A stretch of 64,000 nt of DNA from Galeopsis tetrahit. Taxonomy: Eukaryota; Streptophyta; Magnoliopsida; Lamiales; Lamiaceae. The stretch spans positions 79,353,727 to 79,417,726 of the forward strand of contig OY776119.1 in assembly GCA_963675135.1 (NCBI GenBank), written 5' to 3'. The notes under the pieces are model-generated. The model saw only the letters and a program-made list of their open reading frames with translations, was not told where the DNA came from and made no database searches. Positions 31,414-43,554 of this stretch are shown here, piece after piece (the stretch's first letter is position 1; each line of letters starts with the position of its first letter). The translations under genes were made by a program, and so were the position numbers.

Positions 31414-32869
31414 TGTTGGGATATAAATTCACCCTAAGCCCTACTTGATGTTAGAATAGTTTTGATGGCCAAAACACTTAGAGTTTATAAATGTAATAGG
31501 ATCAGCTGACTTTGTATAGAACAGCTTAGACTAGTCTTGTGTGATTGACTGTATAGATATCAGTTGATCAGCACAGTCCAGGCTTACATGCGCTTCCTCA
31601 AGATGAGAAGAGTAGAAGACATGAAGACTAGGAGATCCTTGAAGACCAGTTAAGATAGGTGTTTGTATACCTACTTGACTGATGGAGTCCCAAATTGAAG
31701 ATGGCCTAAAGCAGGACAAAAGAACTGCCAGATCGGAAGAGTTTTACTCTGCTGATATCAGAAGACAGAAGACTCAAGGCCAGAAGAGTAGTCAGAAGAC
31801 TAGAAGTTCAGATCAGACGACTATGTGCTCTTTCAGGACTCGGCTGATTCCAAAGTCATCTTACAATTTAAACAGAGACCTACCTTATTTAGAAGATTGA
31901 CATGATCCCAGGATTGAAGCAATCAAGCGGCTGGAATCAAGGAATCAAGCCATTATGGAAAGATTGCCCCAACGGCTAGTCAACTCCAACGGCTAGTTGC
32001 AAGCAATCACCACTATAAATACAAGAGGATGAGAAATCACAAAGACACGAAGTCACAACAAGAGAATTCAACATTTCCAGCAAGCAATCAAGCTAAAGTC
32101 GTATTATCTCAAGAATTCTCAAAGAGCCAGAATCCATTAGATTATCCATAGCTCTTAAGTGATTTCTATCCAACCCTTAAGAACCTTAAACCTATTTCAT
32201 ATTGTATATCATTTGTTTTAGGCAAAGTGATTAAGCAAATTATAAGCTTGAATCACTAGTTGGATACTCTTCAAAAACCCCAAACCCTCTCCGAAAGGTT
32301 AAAGTTTTTGAAACCCTCAAAGTGCAAGTGCTTACAATCACTTGTGGAGACCGTAGCTGTTAGGACGGCTCAGATCTCAAAGTCCTATCCTTGGGACTAT
32401 AAAGGTCAAGACCCTTGTAATTTGCGGTAAATTAAAGGGATTAAACTTCACGTTAGGACGTGAGAGTGGACGTAGGATCGTATATCCGAACCACTATAAA
32501 CCTGGTGTTATCTACTTTCTGCACTTTACTTTACTGTCATTTCATCTATCTTATATAGTGCATACTGTGTTTTAACTGTCTTCAAAACAAGGCCACAACT
32601 TTCAAACCAGCATCAGCTGAGTATTTCTATTAATTAAATAACTTGGCACTTTCAAAAGAAACTAAGACAACGAGTCTAAACAAGGCCTACCATAATTCCG
32701 CATATAACCTCCTCTATCAGATCACTATAGTCACCTGGACCAGCAGACTTGTAGTCCAGCTGACATAGCAATCAGAAGAGGTTCCCAACTCTCTTGAAAA
32801 AGTTTTAAAGTCTATTCACCCCTCCCCTCTAGACTTTAATCCCATTCACTACTCGTTCAGGGACCAACA
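31414..32869 (+). repeat. 3' LTR of copia A
   Basis: 1456 bp, same ends and length as 18400-19855. The differences noticed are isolated substitutions (for example AGGTGTTTGTATAC versus AGGTGCTTGTATAC, ATCGGAAG versus ATCAGAAG, and AAGACAACGAG versus AAGAGAACTAG). The right flank is the decayed 3' side of a FAR1-like gene. Confidence 0.95.
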
Positions 32870-32948
32870 GCATTCATACACAAACCAACACTCTCTTTGT
32901 GCAATTTCATGAACCTTTGACGTTGAGGATCGCTGGATGAAAACAAGT

Positions 32949-34896
32949 TTAGAACATAGACGGAAAGTTGCTTTCCAATGCTATAGTCCAGCGTTCACGG
33001 ATGCAAGCTGAAGGGATCTTCGTGAAACCCATTTTTTTGAATCCACAAAATAAGTGGCAACAAGGAAATCCTATTGACTCCAGCTTCTTGCATTCACAAT
33101 GAAATATCTCACGTGCTTCATCTATTTCCACCGACCATTGTTGAAGATACTTAGAAATGTATCTTTTGAACGTGAATTTGGTTATCCCACTCTCACACGT
33201 GCTAGGTTCTGCAAGAACAAGTGTATGTTCTCTAGCGATTTCCTTATGAACCAGGTTGCGTATGTTTTTAGTGTAAATTGCAGACGCATGATCCAAAAAT
33301 GAACGTAATGCAGCATGCTTGACTGATATTTCCGGCAATTCTGATTCACATTGAACTTTGAATGCTTCAACCTTAATATTATGGAATTCAGTAAAAAAAT
33401 GCTTCAAGAACTCACATAAATTGTGTCCTTTCTTACCCCCAACTTTAAAACGAGCGTTCATCGACTCAGACCTTTGGTTGCTTCTCATCATTCCCGTAAA
33501 ATGACCTCTAAAGTATGCTTCGGCCCACATTTTCCTCTTGGAATATGCTTCCAACACCCATGGATTTTCTGAAATGCCATGCTCTTTTGTTATCCGTGTC
33601 CAGATCTCGTCAAATTGATCAACAGATAAATTTTTCGCTGTCAGCTTAGAAAATTCATCACAAAAATCAAGGACATGGACATGTTGCCTACAGTTCTTCC
33701 CTAAGTGCCAGTTGCAGAGTTTGTGCCTCGCTTCAGGAAACACATCATGTATTGCCCTGCGCATCGCTCCATCTTCATCAGTGACCACGGACAATGGCGA
33801 ATACCCGCCCATTATCCTACGGAAAGTTTGCAACAACCAAAGAAAGGACTCATAGGTTTCTTTATGGATCAGAGCACAACCAAAAACACATGTACTAAAG
33901 TTATTATCAACTCCTGATAGAATTACAAAAGGGAAATTATATGTGTTTGTTTTGTATGTGCTGTCAAAACCCAAGACATCACCCAACAAGTTGTATTGTT
34001 CACGCCCAAGACCATCAGTCCAGAACAACTTGTTCAGTGATCCATCCTCACTATCCTCTTTCTCATAAACAAAATTTGGGTCCCCTAATTTCATAGCATC
34101 GAGAAAATACAGAGCCGTAGTAGCATCTCCATGTTGAACCAAATCTCTCTGCTCATTTGCCAAATAATTATGTGCATCCTTATTGGTGAATGACAGATTT
34201 GAGGGTCCTTCAACAAACTTCAAATAATCTAATATTTGACTTGTTTTGATTCCGGCAACACTAAATGTACTTAACAAGGATTTATTACCAGAAGATATGT
34301 ATCTGCCATGCGAAAACAACTTAAAAGTAGAAATAAACTACAACTTGAAATAGAAACATATTTTAGAATTCATATATTTTAAAAATACGGAAAAAATATA
34401 CGTTAATAATTACTAAAACATAAATCACGTACCTTCTAGCCTTCTTAGCGGTGTTGGAAGATTCTAGGTCGTGGTTGTGTTCGGATACAAATTTGGTGAC
34501 CTTGTAGATTCCGAAATGAAGAGCGATACGAAAATAAGCTTTGCATCCACATTTGGTATCAGCTTTTGACTTACGAATGTTGTTCCGTACACCTATAGTA
34601 GCTTTAGAAAATCTAGACCGGGGACAGTCCCACGCCATATTTTTGATAATGTTATTTCTCCGATCAGTGTGGCATTTTCGACTTATAAATCCCTTTCGTC
34701 TTGCGTATATCTTATAAAATGCATTAGCTTCTTCCGTCGAAGCGAAAGTCATGCCCAAAATTGTATTGTCGTCTATGGAAGCATTTTTTAAATTGGCATA
34801 CCCAAAATCCTCATCCAATCCCTCTTCTAAACTCATGTGCTCCTCGTGTGATTCATCATCCACTTTGATATCTTCATATCCAGCGTCTGAGAACAT
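32949..34896 (-). CDS. FAR1-RELATED SEQUENCE-like protein (MULE transposase-derived)
   Basis: Exon 1 (34896 to about 34433) encodes a WRKY-GCM1/FAR1 DNA-binding zinc finger: GMTFASTEEANAFYKIYARR, CHTDRR, then CGCKAYFR and HNHDLESS. It ends at AGAAG|GTACGTG. Exon 2 starts after GCATGGCAG (about 34305) and continues in frame (YISSGNKSLL). It holds a MULE-type DDE domain, with the D-motif GFDSTYKTNTYNFP, VVTDEDGAMRRAI and CNWHLGKN. A SWIM zinc finger follows (FHCECKKLESIGFPCCHLF), and the protein ends at 32949. The total is about 610 aa, slightly short for the FRS family. Members act as nuclear transcription factors or are encoded by active MULEs. The N-terminus may be truncated, because a copia LTR ends 18 bp before the ATG. 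No MULE TIRs were found. Confidence 0.8.
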
Positions 34897-34913
34897 TGTG
34901 GAACGTTGGTCCC

Positions 34914-36174
34914 AAAGTTGAGTTAAGATTGAGTAAGCTATGAAAAGTCTAGAGGGGAGGGGTGAATAGACTTTTCAAAATCTTTCAAAATATCAGAGTT
35001 TTAATGCGGAAATGTGTTCTGAACAGTACTGCTCTTACTGGGTCAGCACAGTACTTCTAGTTTTATACTCAACTTAGATTTAGATCTTTTACTTTGTAAA
35101 CTTTACTGTTCTTGCTTAAACAATATAAACAAATATCAAACAGAAAGTAAAGAACACAAGATTTATAGTGGTTCGACAAATGTCTACATCCACTCTCACA
35201 ACTCCAGTTGTGAAGTTTTATTAACTCCTTCTTGAGTTTCTTGTGGCTTAAAGTCCCAAGACTAAGACTGTGATCTTATCGATTACACTTCCAAGTGTAT
35301 CTTCGATCGACTAGTAATTCTACAAGTAACTAGCACACTTGTTTACACAATACAAACTTTAAAATGAAAAGTAAAAACTTATCTGTGTTAGCCTCTGATT
35401 CTTCTCTTCAAATTTGTGGCTTCTTCTCAGTTTGATCTTCTTAACTCTGTGAGTTCTTGAATGCTTCGAATACTTTGATTTCTCTTGAATCCACATAGAT
35501 CAGTAGTCTTTCTGTAGTCTTAGCAGTAGAAGATCACACTGTATTTATAGACATTAGTATGACAGTTAGCAGTTTGTGAACTAACTCTCAACTAACTCTA
35601 AAACTGTTTTTGTTGTAACTTCCTTTTTGTAACCGACTTTGTAACTTCCTTCAACTTTATTCCAAGTCAGCATATCTTCAATATATCTTCAGTTACGCCT
35701 TAAATAAGTTTTCCAAACTTATTCTGCCTTAGCACAGTAAACTTACTCTTCTTAGTTTTACTATTCTTAGTCAGTCAACACAGTTCTACAAAACTGTTCT
35801 AACTTCTCCAAAATTCTTCTAAGCTTCTCTTCAACTCTTCTTGAAGGTCTTCTTATTCTGAAGTAGTCTTCTGAGTCTTCAATAGTCTTCTGATCTGGTT
35901 CCAATCTACTGTTCTAAACTTTTACAATGTTGAATACAATATAATACAACTGTACAAATATAAAACCTATCTATACATCAACTGAACTATATACAGATGA
36001 GTACATTTAAGTCCTATACTATAAGCTGTCTATACAATACAAACATCAGCTTAGTTCCTAGCAGTTCATATATCAGATCAGTAACACACTAAGATCAGTA
36101 AACTCAGTTTTCATAACTCATCAAAACATACAATCATCAACTAGAACATTGTTTCAAGGATTCATATCCCAACA
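34914..36174 (-). repeat. 3' LTR of copia B
   Basis: 1261 bp, matching 38773-40114 except for an about 80-bp deletion near 36115 and scattered substitutions. The last base is changed (C in place of T at 34914 on the plus strand). The inverted TATA-like TCTATAAATACAG lies near 35539-35551, oriented toward the FAR1-like gene. Confidence 0.9.
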
Positions 36175-37269
36175 ATTTCCCCCTTTTTGATGAAGCCAAA
36201 ACTACTTAAATGTTAATAAATCAGTAGTTAAGTATGTAGTTAATCATAACAGTTCATCAATTCAAAAATTCCAGATTCATATTCAGATAAGATCAGATAA
36301 TGCACATATTACACATAATCATAAAATATGAAATATAGAAATAAAGATAAGGTAAGAAAAGTTATCTTGTAAGCTTAGTCCTTCATCTTCATTCTTCATC
36401 TTTAGATTCTGAATGCCAAAAAAAGTCTTGTCTTGATATCCATCATGTGTTGAATATCAGTGATTATCTTTTCAATCATTTATTACTTTACCTTCCCCCT
36501 TTTTAGCTTCATCATACAACTCCCTAATAGACTTAAGTTGTTGAATGATTTCACCCTTTAAGGTCTAGGTCCCTCATGAGTATATTGTTTAGTAGATACA
36601 TCACCAGGTTAGGTTAAAAATACTCTGCTGATTTTTATCAGCATAGTTGAGTCGACCAGTTTTACATCATTTTTTTATCACTTTTTCAATTGGATTCAGC
36701 TGAGTATTGTGATCAGTTGAGTATAACTTCCTTGAAGATCAGATCACTTCTTGGCCTTAGCACAATAACATCAGATCAGTTCTCCAACTTTTCTGAGTAT
36801 TACTTTTTCGATGTTTAGATCACTTTTCAGACATCAGCACAGTAACATAAGATCAGTACTGTGGTCAGACCAGTTTCCCCTTCAGTAGAGAACTCTTCTT
36901 CTGTGCCTGTTTCACCTTGGTAGAAGTGTTAGTTCATGTATAGTTGGTGAAATACAGTACAGATCTGTAATGAATAATTAAAATAGGTCTTTATAAGGTT
37001 TGTTCTAAGGTGACTAGTGCTCTGAGTCAACATAAAGGATATTTAAGAAATCACAGATTCCCCCTTAAATGTATATTCTCAATTCCCTCAGCTTTACCAG
37101 CTTCCTCATCGGGATTTAGGCACCCTAGTAACCTTTTTTACCTAATTGAGATGAATGTAGTGGTCTTGACATGGTATTATCTTCTCTAGATTATTCCTCC
37201 TGATGTACTGTTCTTGGTTTGCTGAACTGTTCTTTGATATCAGCACAGTACCTGAAATGTTAGTACAAT
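36175..37269 (-). other. Copia B interior after gag: non-coding
   Basis: Pol is deleted. The segment starts with TACTAACATTTCAG (splice-acceptor-like, near 37244-37257 inverted) and ends at the polypurine tract. It contains direct repeats of CAGCACAGTA-type motifs but no ORF. Confidence 0.6.
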
Positions 37270-38614
37270 ACTATATACATGTAGTTTAGGTACCCACTAT
37301 TTATTGGGGTCCTTGGGAGTTAGTAGCAGTAAGAGGAACCCAAATATACATTGAAGTTTTGAATAATTGAGACCTCTTCAATTTTCTACCATGCTTATCA
37401 CAAAACAGTACTTTGTTGACCTTATCAAAAATATCAGCAGACTTAAGATCTATTTTTCTGAGATAGCCTTTCCTTGGTTCTATCTTTTTTTCAGTAAGAT
37501 CAGTATGTCTGTAATAGTTCGAATAGGGCCTAAAAGCCTGTGGACCATACGGCTTATAAATGCGTTTTGGTCTTTACTCCTCAATGATATCATAAGATAA
37601 CGGTGGAGGATAAAGAACAAGTTTATTATGATAATGAGGCACAAATTTCCTAGGTTTAGTTGAGTACAGCTGAGACTGCCTTATGAAAGGAGGTCTAGGC
37701 TGTTTCCAACTTGCATGTGCTTGTCTTGACCTACTGTGCTGAGTTTGTCTCTTCTGATACCAAGATTGTTCTGCTCTGGTCAGAGGAGTATAACTCTGCT
37801 GGTATGGTCTTGACTGTACTGGTCTAGGTACATTTTTCTTTTTACCATTCTTGGTAGTAGGAGGAATGTACTTAAACTGTACTTTAGGTTTTGGATCATT
37901 ATCATAAGTCATAGGTTCTTTTCCTTTATCTATTTGCAAAGAACTTGAACTAGCTCCATTAGTGTTCTTAGTGCCTGAAGTAGGAGAACTAGGTATTGAA
38001 GCACCTATTCCTCTTTTATCATCTGGAGCTCTATATCTGTCTGATAGTGTTTGATTAATCTTGGAATAATTAACCATCTCGGATAGCTTCAGATCTAAGC
38101 TCAGTACTTCATATTCTAAGAATCTATTGCGCACTTCAAGTTGATCACATTTAATCTTTAAATCATTGAATTCATTTGTCTCTTTGGCTTGGGTTTTAAG
38201 CATATCCTGATATAGTTTATTTGTAGATGCATACTTTTCTTGGAGTTGAGACAACTCTTCTGATAGTCGTGCATTAATGATAGCTATATTGGGATCTACT
38301 TTTAACTGAGCTTCTCGTAGACTAATGATTTCTTGTTTTAAAGAAATATTCTCATCACCGATTTCAATGAATGCTTTATTAGCTTATAGGAGGTCTTCTT
38401 CAGTCACTCTATTGGAATGGTGAAGACTACTTCCTACACTACTATCAGCAGTGTCACATAAATCAGAATCAGAACTATCACAAGAACGGAAAGAAGTAGT
38501 AGAAGATACCTCAATCTCTTGTTTGGCCATGAGTGCCAAGTCGTCATCACGATCATAATCTGAGATAAAGAACTTAGACAGATTTGTAGCATTAATATCC
38601 ATATTTGAAGACAA
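37270..38614 (-). pseudogene. Rearranged gag of copia B
   Basis: A start segment (MSSNMDINATNLSKF, ATG at 38614) is fused directly to the region that follows the zinc knuckle in copia A (DDDLALMAKQEIE). The gag core and CCHC motif are therefore missing. The frame breaks near 38384. The next stretch (38254-37574) gives a coiled-coil-like part (YASTNKLYQDMLKTQAKETN) and the basic tail with RQSQLYS and LSYDI, both alignable to copia A gag. Further remnants, down to a piece with MYIWVP and SQGPQ near 37275, match the very end of copia A gag. Such a gag could not assemble normal particles. Confidence 0.75.
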
Positions 38615-38772
38615 AAATGATCAACTAGAGTAATGAGATCAGTATATAGCACCAAATCTGAGTAATAAGTAAAATTCACAGATCAGTTCAAAGAGGACAA
38701 CAAGACTTTCCCCAAAGTCTTCTTGGTAATCTAGAAACAGCAGTTCTTTCGAACTCCTGCTCTGATACCACT

Positions 38773-40114
38773 TGTTGGTCCCAAAGTTGAGTTAAGATTT
38801 AGTAAGCTAGGAAAAGTCTAGAGGGGAAGGGTGAATAGACTTTTCAAAATCTTTCAAAATATCAGAGTTTTAATGCGGAAATGTGTTCTGAACAGTACTG
38901 CTCTTACTGGGTCAGCACAGTACTTCCAGTTTCAGTTTTATACTCAACTTAGATTTAGATCTTTTACTTTGTAAACTTTACTGTTCTTGCTTAAACAATA
39001 TAAACAAATATCAAACAGAAAGTAAAGAACACAAGATTTATAGTGGTTCGACAAATGTCTACATCCACTCTCACAACTCCAGTTGTGAAGTTTTATTAAC
39101 TCCTTCTTGAGTTTCTTGTGGCTTAAAGTCCCAAGACTAAGACTGTGATCTTATCGATTACACTTCCAAGTGTATCTTCAATCGATTAGTAATTCTACAA
39201 GTAACTAGCTCATTTGTTTACACAATACAAACTTTAAAATGAAAAGTAAAAACTTCTCTATGTTAGCCTCTGATTCTTCTCTTCAAATATGTGGCTTCTT
39301 CTCAGTTTGATCTTCTTAACTCTGTGAGTTCTTGAATGCTTCGAATACTTTGATTTCTCTTGAATCCACTTAATCAGTAGTCTTTTAGTAGTCTTAGCAG
39401 TAGAAGATCACACAGTATTTATAGACATTAGTATGACAGTTAGCAGTTTGTGAACTAACTCTCAACTAACTCTAAAACTGTTTTTGTTGTAACTTCCTTT
39501 TTGTAACCGACTTTGTAACTTCCTTCAACTTTATTCCAAGTCAGCATATCTTCAATATATCTTCAGTTACGCCTTAAATAAGTTTTTCAAACTTATTCTG
39601 CCTTAGCACAGTAAACTTACTCTTCTTAGTTTTACTGTTCTTAGTTAGTCAGCACAGTTCTACAAAACTGTTCTAACTTCTCCAGAATTCTTCTAAGCTT
39701 CTCTTCAACTCTTCTTGAAGGTCTTCTTATTCTGAAGTAGTCTTCCGAGTCTTCAATAGTCTTCTGATCTGGTTCCAATCTACTGTTCTAAACTTTTACA
39801 ATGCTGAATACAATAAAATACAACTTTACAAATATAAAACATATCTATACATCAACTGAACTATATACAGATGGGTACATTTAAGTCCTATACTATAAGC
39901 TGTTCATACAATACAAACATCAGCTTAGTTCCTAACAGTTCATATATCAGATCAGTAACACACTAAGATCAGTAAACTCAGTTTTCATAACTCATTAAGA
40001 TGACTTAGTTAAGATGACTTAGAACCACATATATCATTAACTTTAAGTTGCTTTTGGCCATCAAAACATACAATCATCAACTAGAACATTGTTTCAAGGA
40101 TTCATATCCCAACA
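38773..40114 (-). repeat. 5' LTR of copia B
   Basis: 1342 bp on the minus strand, starting TGTTGGGATATGAATCC at 40114 and ending at 38773 next to the PBS. It carries about 80 bp (about 39995-40070) absent from the other LTR. A TATA-like box TCTATAAATACTG (inverted) lies near 39413-39425. Confidence 0.9.
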
Positions 40115-41886
40115 CCGATCATCACTCAACCAACCACCATACAAACACCCAATCCTGTGTCGAACACACCCTCGCCAACCACCACACCAACGACCAACCC
40201 TGTGCCGACCAACTCACCCACCAACCACTCTGTGCCGGCCAATGCTCCTATGCGACCTCCTGCATTTCGCATAATCACTCGCTCATAGAATGTTGTGTTC
40301 AAACCAAATTCGAGGTATGGACTTACTTCTGTCGTTACTTCTGACATTGAACCGAGTTGTGTCTCACAGGCGCTCAAGGACAAAAATTGGCGAGCAGCCA
40401 TGTCTGCTGAGTTTGATGCCATTCTTCAGAATGGCACTTGGGACTTAGTTCCTCCCACTGCGTCTCAGAATGTAGTCGGCTCCAAGTGGGTCTTTCGCAT
40501 TAAACGAAAACCTGATGACTCTCTCGACAAGTACAAAGCTCGCTTAGTTGCCAAAGGTTTTCACCAACGCCCAGGTTTTAACTTTACTGAAACCTTCAGT
40601 CCGGTCGTCAAGCCGGCCACTATGCGAGCAATTCTCAGCATTGCTGTCACTCAGCAGTGGCCCCTTCAACAGTTCGACGTCAACAATACTTTTCTCCATG
40701 GCACACTCTCAGACACTGTCTTCATGGCCCAGCCTCCTGGTTTTGCAGATAAGACCTTTCCCTCTTATGTTTGAAAACTACACAAATCCATCTATGGCTT
40801 AAAGCAGGCTCCTCGCACATGGTACTATGCTCTTCGCTCGTTTCTCGAAGAAATTGGGTTCACCCCCACTCACTCTGATGAATCTCTATTCGTTTACAAC
40901 AACACTGGGGTGGTCGCCTACTTCCTCGTCTACGTCGATGACCTTATTTTAACGGGCAACAACTCACCCATGCTCGCCCGCGTGGCTACCGACCTCAGTG
41001 CCAAATTCTCTATCAAGGATCTTGGTCCTCTATCATATTTCTGGAGGGAAAGTGGAAGTTCTTCGATCTAAAACTCATGCTTTCTCTCCCAACGCAAATA
41101 CATCACCGACCTGCTCGCCCGGTACAACATGGTTGATTTGAAACTTGTTCGCACCCCACCACCAACCTCTGCTTGCCTGTCTATCTCGGATGGGTGCCCG
41201 CCTACAGATGCCACCCAGTACCGATAGGTCCTTGGTTCACTACAATACCTTCAACTCATCAGGCCGGACATTGCCTTTGCCGTGCACAAGTTGTCACTAT
41301 TCATGCATGCACCCACCACTACTCACTGGGGCGCTGCCAAACGTCTACTGAGGTACCTAAATGGTACAAGAAATGTTGGGGTCACCCTCACCTCTAGTCC
41401 GTCCTCATCACTTCACTGCTTCACTGATGCCGACTGGGCAGGTGACACAGACGACCGAACCTCTACCAGTGCCTACATTGTCTTTTGGGGGCCAACCCTA
41501 TCTCCTGGTCGTCCAAGAAACAAAAATATGTTGCTCGCTCCTCGACCGAGGCTAAATATCAGGCTATTGTTGCTGCTGCCTCTGAGGTTCAATGGCTCAA
41601 ATCTCTATTCCAGGAACTCCACTTCCCCACCTCGCCTACACCAGCCCTCTACTGCGACAACATTGGTGCCACCTACTTGTGCTCGAATCCGGTGTTTCAC
41701 TCGCGAATGAAGCACATTGCCATTGACTTCCACTTTATACGTGATCTCATCAAGACAAAGCAACTACACGTGTCTCATGTCTCCTCTGCCGATCAACTTG
41801 CGGACGCTCTCACTAAACCTCTCTCCAGCACACGACTACAACTTCTCATGTCTAAGATTGGACTCACCAATGGTGCTCCATCTTGA
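40115..41886 (+). pseudogene. RT-RNase H part of another Ty1/copia element (D)
   Basis: The segment begins in a Pro/Thr-rich linker, then RT (QALKDKNWRAAMSAEFDAIL, GSKWVFRIKRKPDDS, LVAKGFHQRPGFNFTETFSP) and RNase H (DADWAGDTDDRTSTSAYIVF, STEAKYQAIVAAASEVQWL, HVSSADQLADALTKPLS), ending at 41886. The catalytic YVDDL is present near 40931. Breaks: TGA at 40772, frameshifts near 41035 and 41480, and TAG at about 41225. Gag, protease and integrase are missing on the left, where copia B begins. It is dead and cannot encode a working enzyme. Confidence 0.88.
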
Positions 41887-41893
41887 GGGGGCG

Positions 41894-42078
41894 TATTGAA
41901 CCTATATTGTTAAATATGCATTTATCCTTATTTATTGTATAGGCTCATCTTAGTTTCCTATGGGCTTTCTTATAAAGCCCATTAGGATTAGGTTTTATCT
42001 CTAGTATAAATACCCAATGTAAATCACTTTCACAATTAATCAAGAATATATATTTTCCACAATTCTATACTATATTCA
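41894..42078 (+). repeat. 3' LTR of copia element D
   Basis: Begins right after a short polypurine tract TTGAGGGGGCG and reads TATTGAACCTATATTG..., with a changed first dinucleotide (TA for TG). It ends ...TATATTCA at 42078. A TATAAATA box is at 42005-42012. About 185 bp. No second copy is in the window. Confidence 0.65.
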
Positions 42079-42123
42079 CTAGTTTCTTTCAAATTATTTT
42101 ATTGATAATTTTAATATTTAGTT

Positions 42124-42158
42124 TTTTAATTTATATATATATATATATATATATATTT
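42124..42158. repeat. TA microsatellite
   Basis: Tandem AT dinucleotides (TATATATATATATATATATA) in an AT-rich background. Confidence 0.9.
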
Positions 42159-42202
42159 AGATATGTGGATTTCTATTGTATGAAAGATCATTCTATTTTG
42201 TA

Positions 42203-42434
42203 CTTCCTCTGTCCCATAAGAATTTGCACAATTTCCATATATGAATGTCTCATACCAATTTGCACACTCCATAAAAGAAATATTGTCATAACCCTCACCC
42301 TCAAAATATACACATATTTACCCATTTGCCATTAGTTTTTCACACTCAATCTACCTTTTACTTTATTTTATTCATAAAAGTTTACAAAACTAATGTGTGT
42401 CATCCCAGAGGTGCAAGTTCCTCTGGGACGGGGA
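42203..42434. mobile_element. Degenerate Stowaway-type MITE
   Basis: Left end TA-CTTCCTCTGTCCCATAAGA with GAATTTGCAC motifs, right end CTCTGGGACGGGGA. The inner repeats TTTGCACAATTTCC and CCAATTTGCACACTCC resemble the common plant Stowaway family. The right TIR is diverged, so the exact end is uncertain. Confidence 0.6.
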
Positions 42435-42512
42435 TTAAATGATTTGAATATGAAATTGGAAAATGTTAAATGTTTTATAAATTAAATCCATTAATAAAAC
42501 TATATAAACTAT

Positions 42513-42614
42513 TACAATTATAAAGTTTTAAATAATGTTTTCTAATTCTCTAAAATGAAGCATTATTACAATTATAAGGTTTTAAATAATATTTTGTAAT
42601 TCTCTAAAATGAAG
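42513..42614. repeat. ~54-bp tandem duplication
   Basis: TTACAATTATAAAGTTTTAA...AATTCTCTAAAATGAAGC occurs twice in direct tandem with a few substitutions. Confidence 0.75.
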
Positions 42615-43554
42615 CTCCTTATTTTCCAGCGGATATTTTTCTCTAGATCTGCCTTTCAAAAAACCATATAAATACACACTTATTTTGTAATGTGACTGAT
42701 ATTATTTTCATCACTAACAAAAAAAATTGGTGCCTGATATTATTTTCTATCAATTTTGATGATGAATGTTAGTAAACCCGTCATTAACTAATGGAGAAAA
42801 TGTTTTGAGTGCTAATTCATTTTTAACATGATTTCTCTACTTTAATTCGTAAACTCTAATCCCCAACCTCAATTTTTTTTTCAATTTTTAACTGAATTTA
42901 TCTTCCATTAATATTATTGGTGTGGCTAAAAAAAATACAAAATTCACAAAATGTTGAGTATGTACAAAGAAATGATAACAAAAAAAAATCTGCAATTTTA
43001 AAGTGGCTTTTGTTTTTTTCAGACTTTTTTGAACAATATTTCAATTAAGGTTTTCATTTTTGAATTTGTATAATGTTTGAGAATAGAAACTTATTTCAAA
43101 GTAGTTAATTATTAGAATTTATTTCCCCATTTATAATTATTTGGACATGATCATCTACTAACATTTGTGATGAAGATAAATTGTAAAGAACTCTCTAAAA
43201 TTATCCATTCATATTAAAAATATTTCAGAAACTTTCTTTTTTTTCTTTCTTTTCTATTTTAGATATTTTTATGTTATCTTTATTGGAGATTCTTTGTACA
43301 TACTCAACATCACTATATTTGTAAATAAAAAAATTGAGGTCCGAGGTTTAGGGTTTAGGAATTAAAATTGAAGAAATTATGTCAAAAAAGAATGAGTGCT
43401 CAAAACCTTTTCTCCTAGTTAATGACGAAAAATTGATAAAAAATAATAAGTGATCAATTTTGATAGTAATTAAATGTGGGTGACCAATCAAAAGTGATAT
43501 TTTCCAACAGATGATACTTTGAAACTGTGAAATGGGGTATCCAAACTCTCTCAA
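42615..43554. other. AT-rich stretch, no gene seen
   Basis: There are no ORFs with recognisable similarity. A weak 93-codon minus-strand frame (43348-43629) has low-complexity composition and is rejected. Confidence 0.5.

Larger units (their letters stand above)
18400..32869 (+). mobile_element. Ty1/copia SIRE-like retrotransposon A, near full-length
   Basis: Two 1456-bp LTRs (18400-19855 and 31414-32869) enclose a PBS, gag, pol and a long post-pol ORF, ending in a polypurine tract. LTRs start TGTTGGGATATAAATT and end CAGGGACCAACA. About eight substitutions were counted by eye between the LTRs, so the element is young. Large LTRs, the TGGTATCAGAGC PBS, a gag with a long C-terminal extension, and an extra ORF after pol indicate the SIRE/Sirevirus group. 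No TSD is seen (GAAAT on the left, GCATT on the right) because the left LTR is preceded by another copy's internal sequence. Confidence 0.93.
34914..40114 (-). mobile_element. Non-autonomous SIRE-like copia element B (gag remnant, no pol)
   Basis: LTRs at 38773-40114 (5' LTR in element orientation) and 34914-36174 (3' LTR) flank a 2.6-kb interior. The inverted PBS CTCTGATACCA adjoins the 5' LTR at 38760-38770. The inverted polypurine tract AATTTCCCCCTTTTTGATG follows the 3' LTR at 36175. The interior keeps only a rearranged gag, with no protease, integrase, RT or RNase H. LTR ends (TGTTGGGATAT...GGGACCAACA) and the U5-side sequence are shared with copia A, so the families are related. No TSD is visible (TGGAA versus CCGAT). 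Either the flanks were rearranged or the copy is recombinant. Confidence 0.9.

Noticed and set aside
32870..34913. A complete autonomous MULE around the FAR1-like gene
   Set aside because: No long TIRs or 9-bp duplication were found on either side, since both flanks are copia LTRs. It is treated as a FRS-type gene or a truncated MULE.
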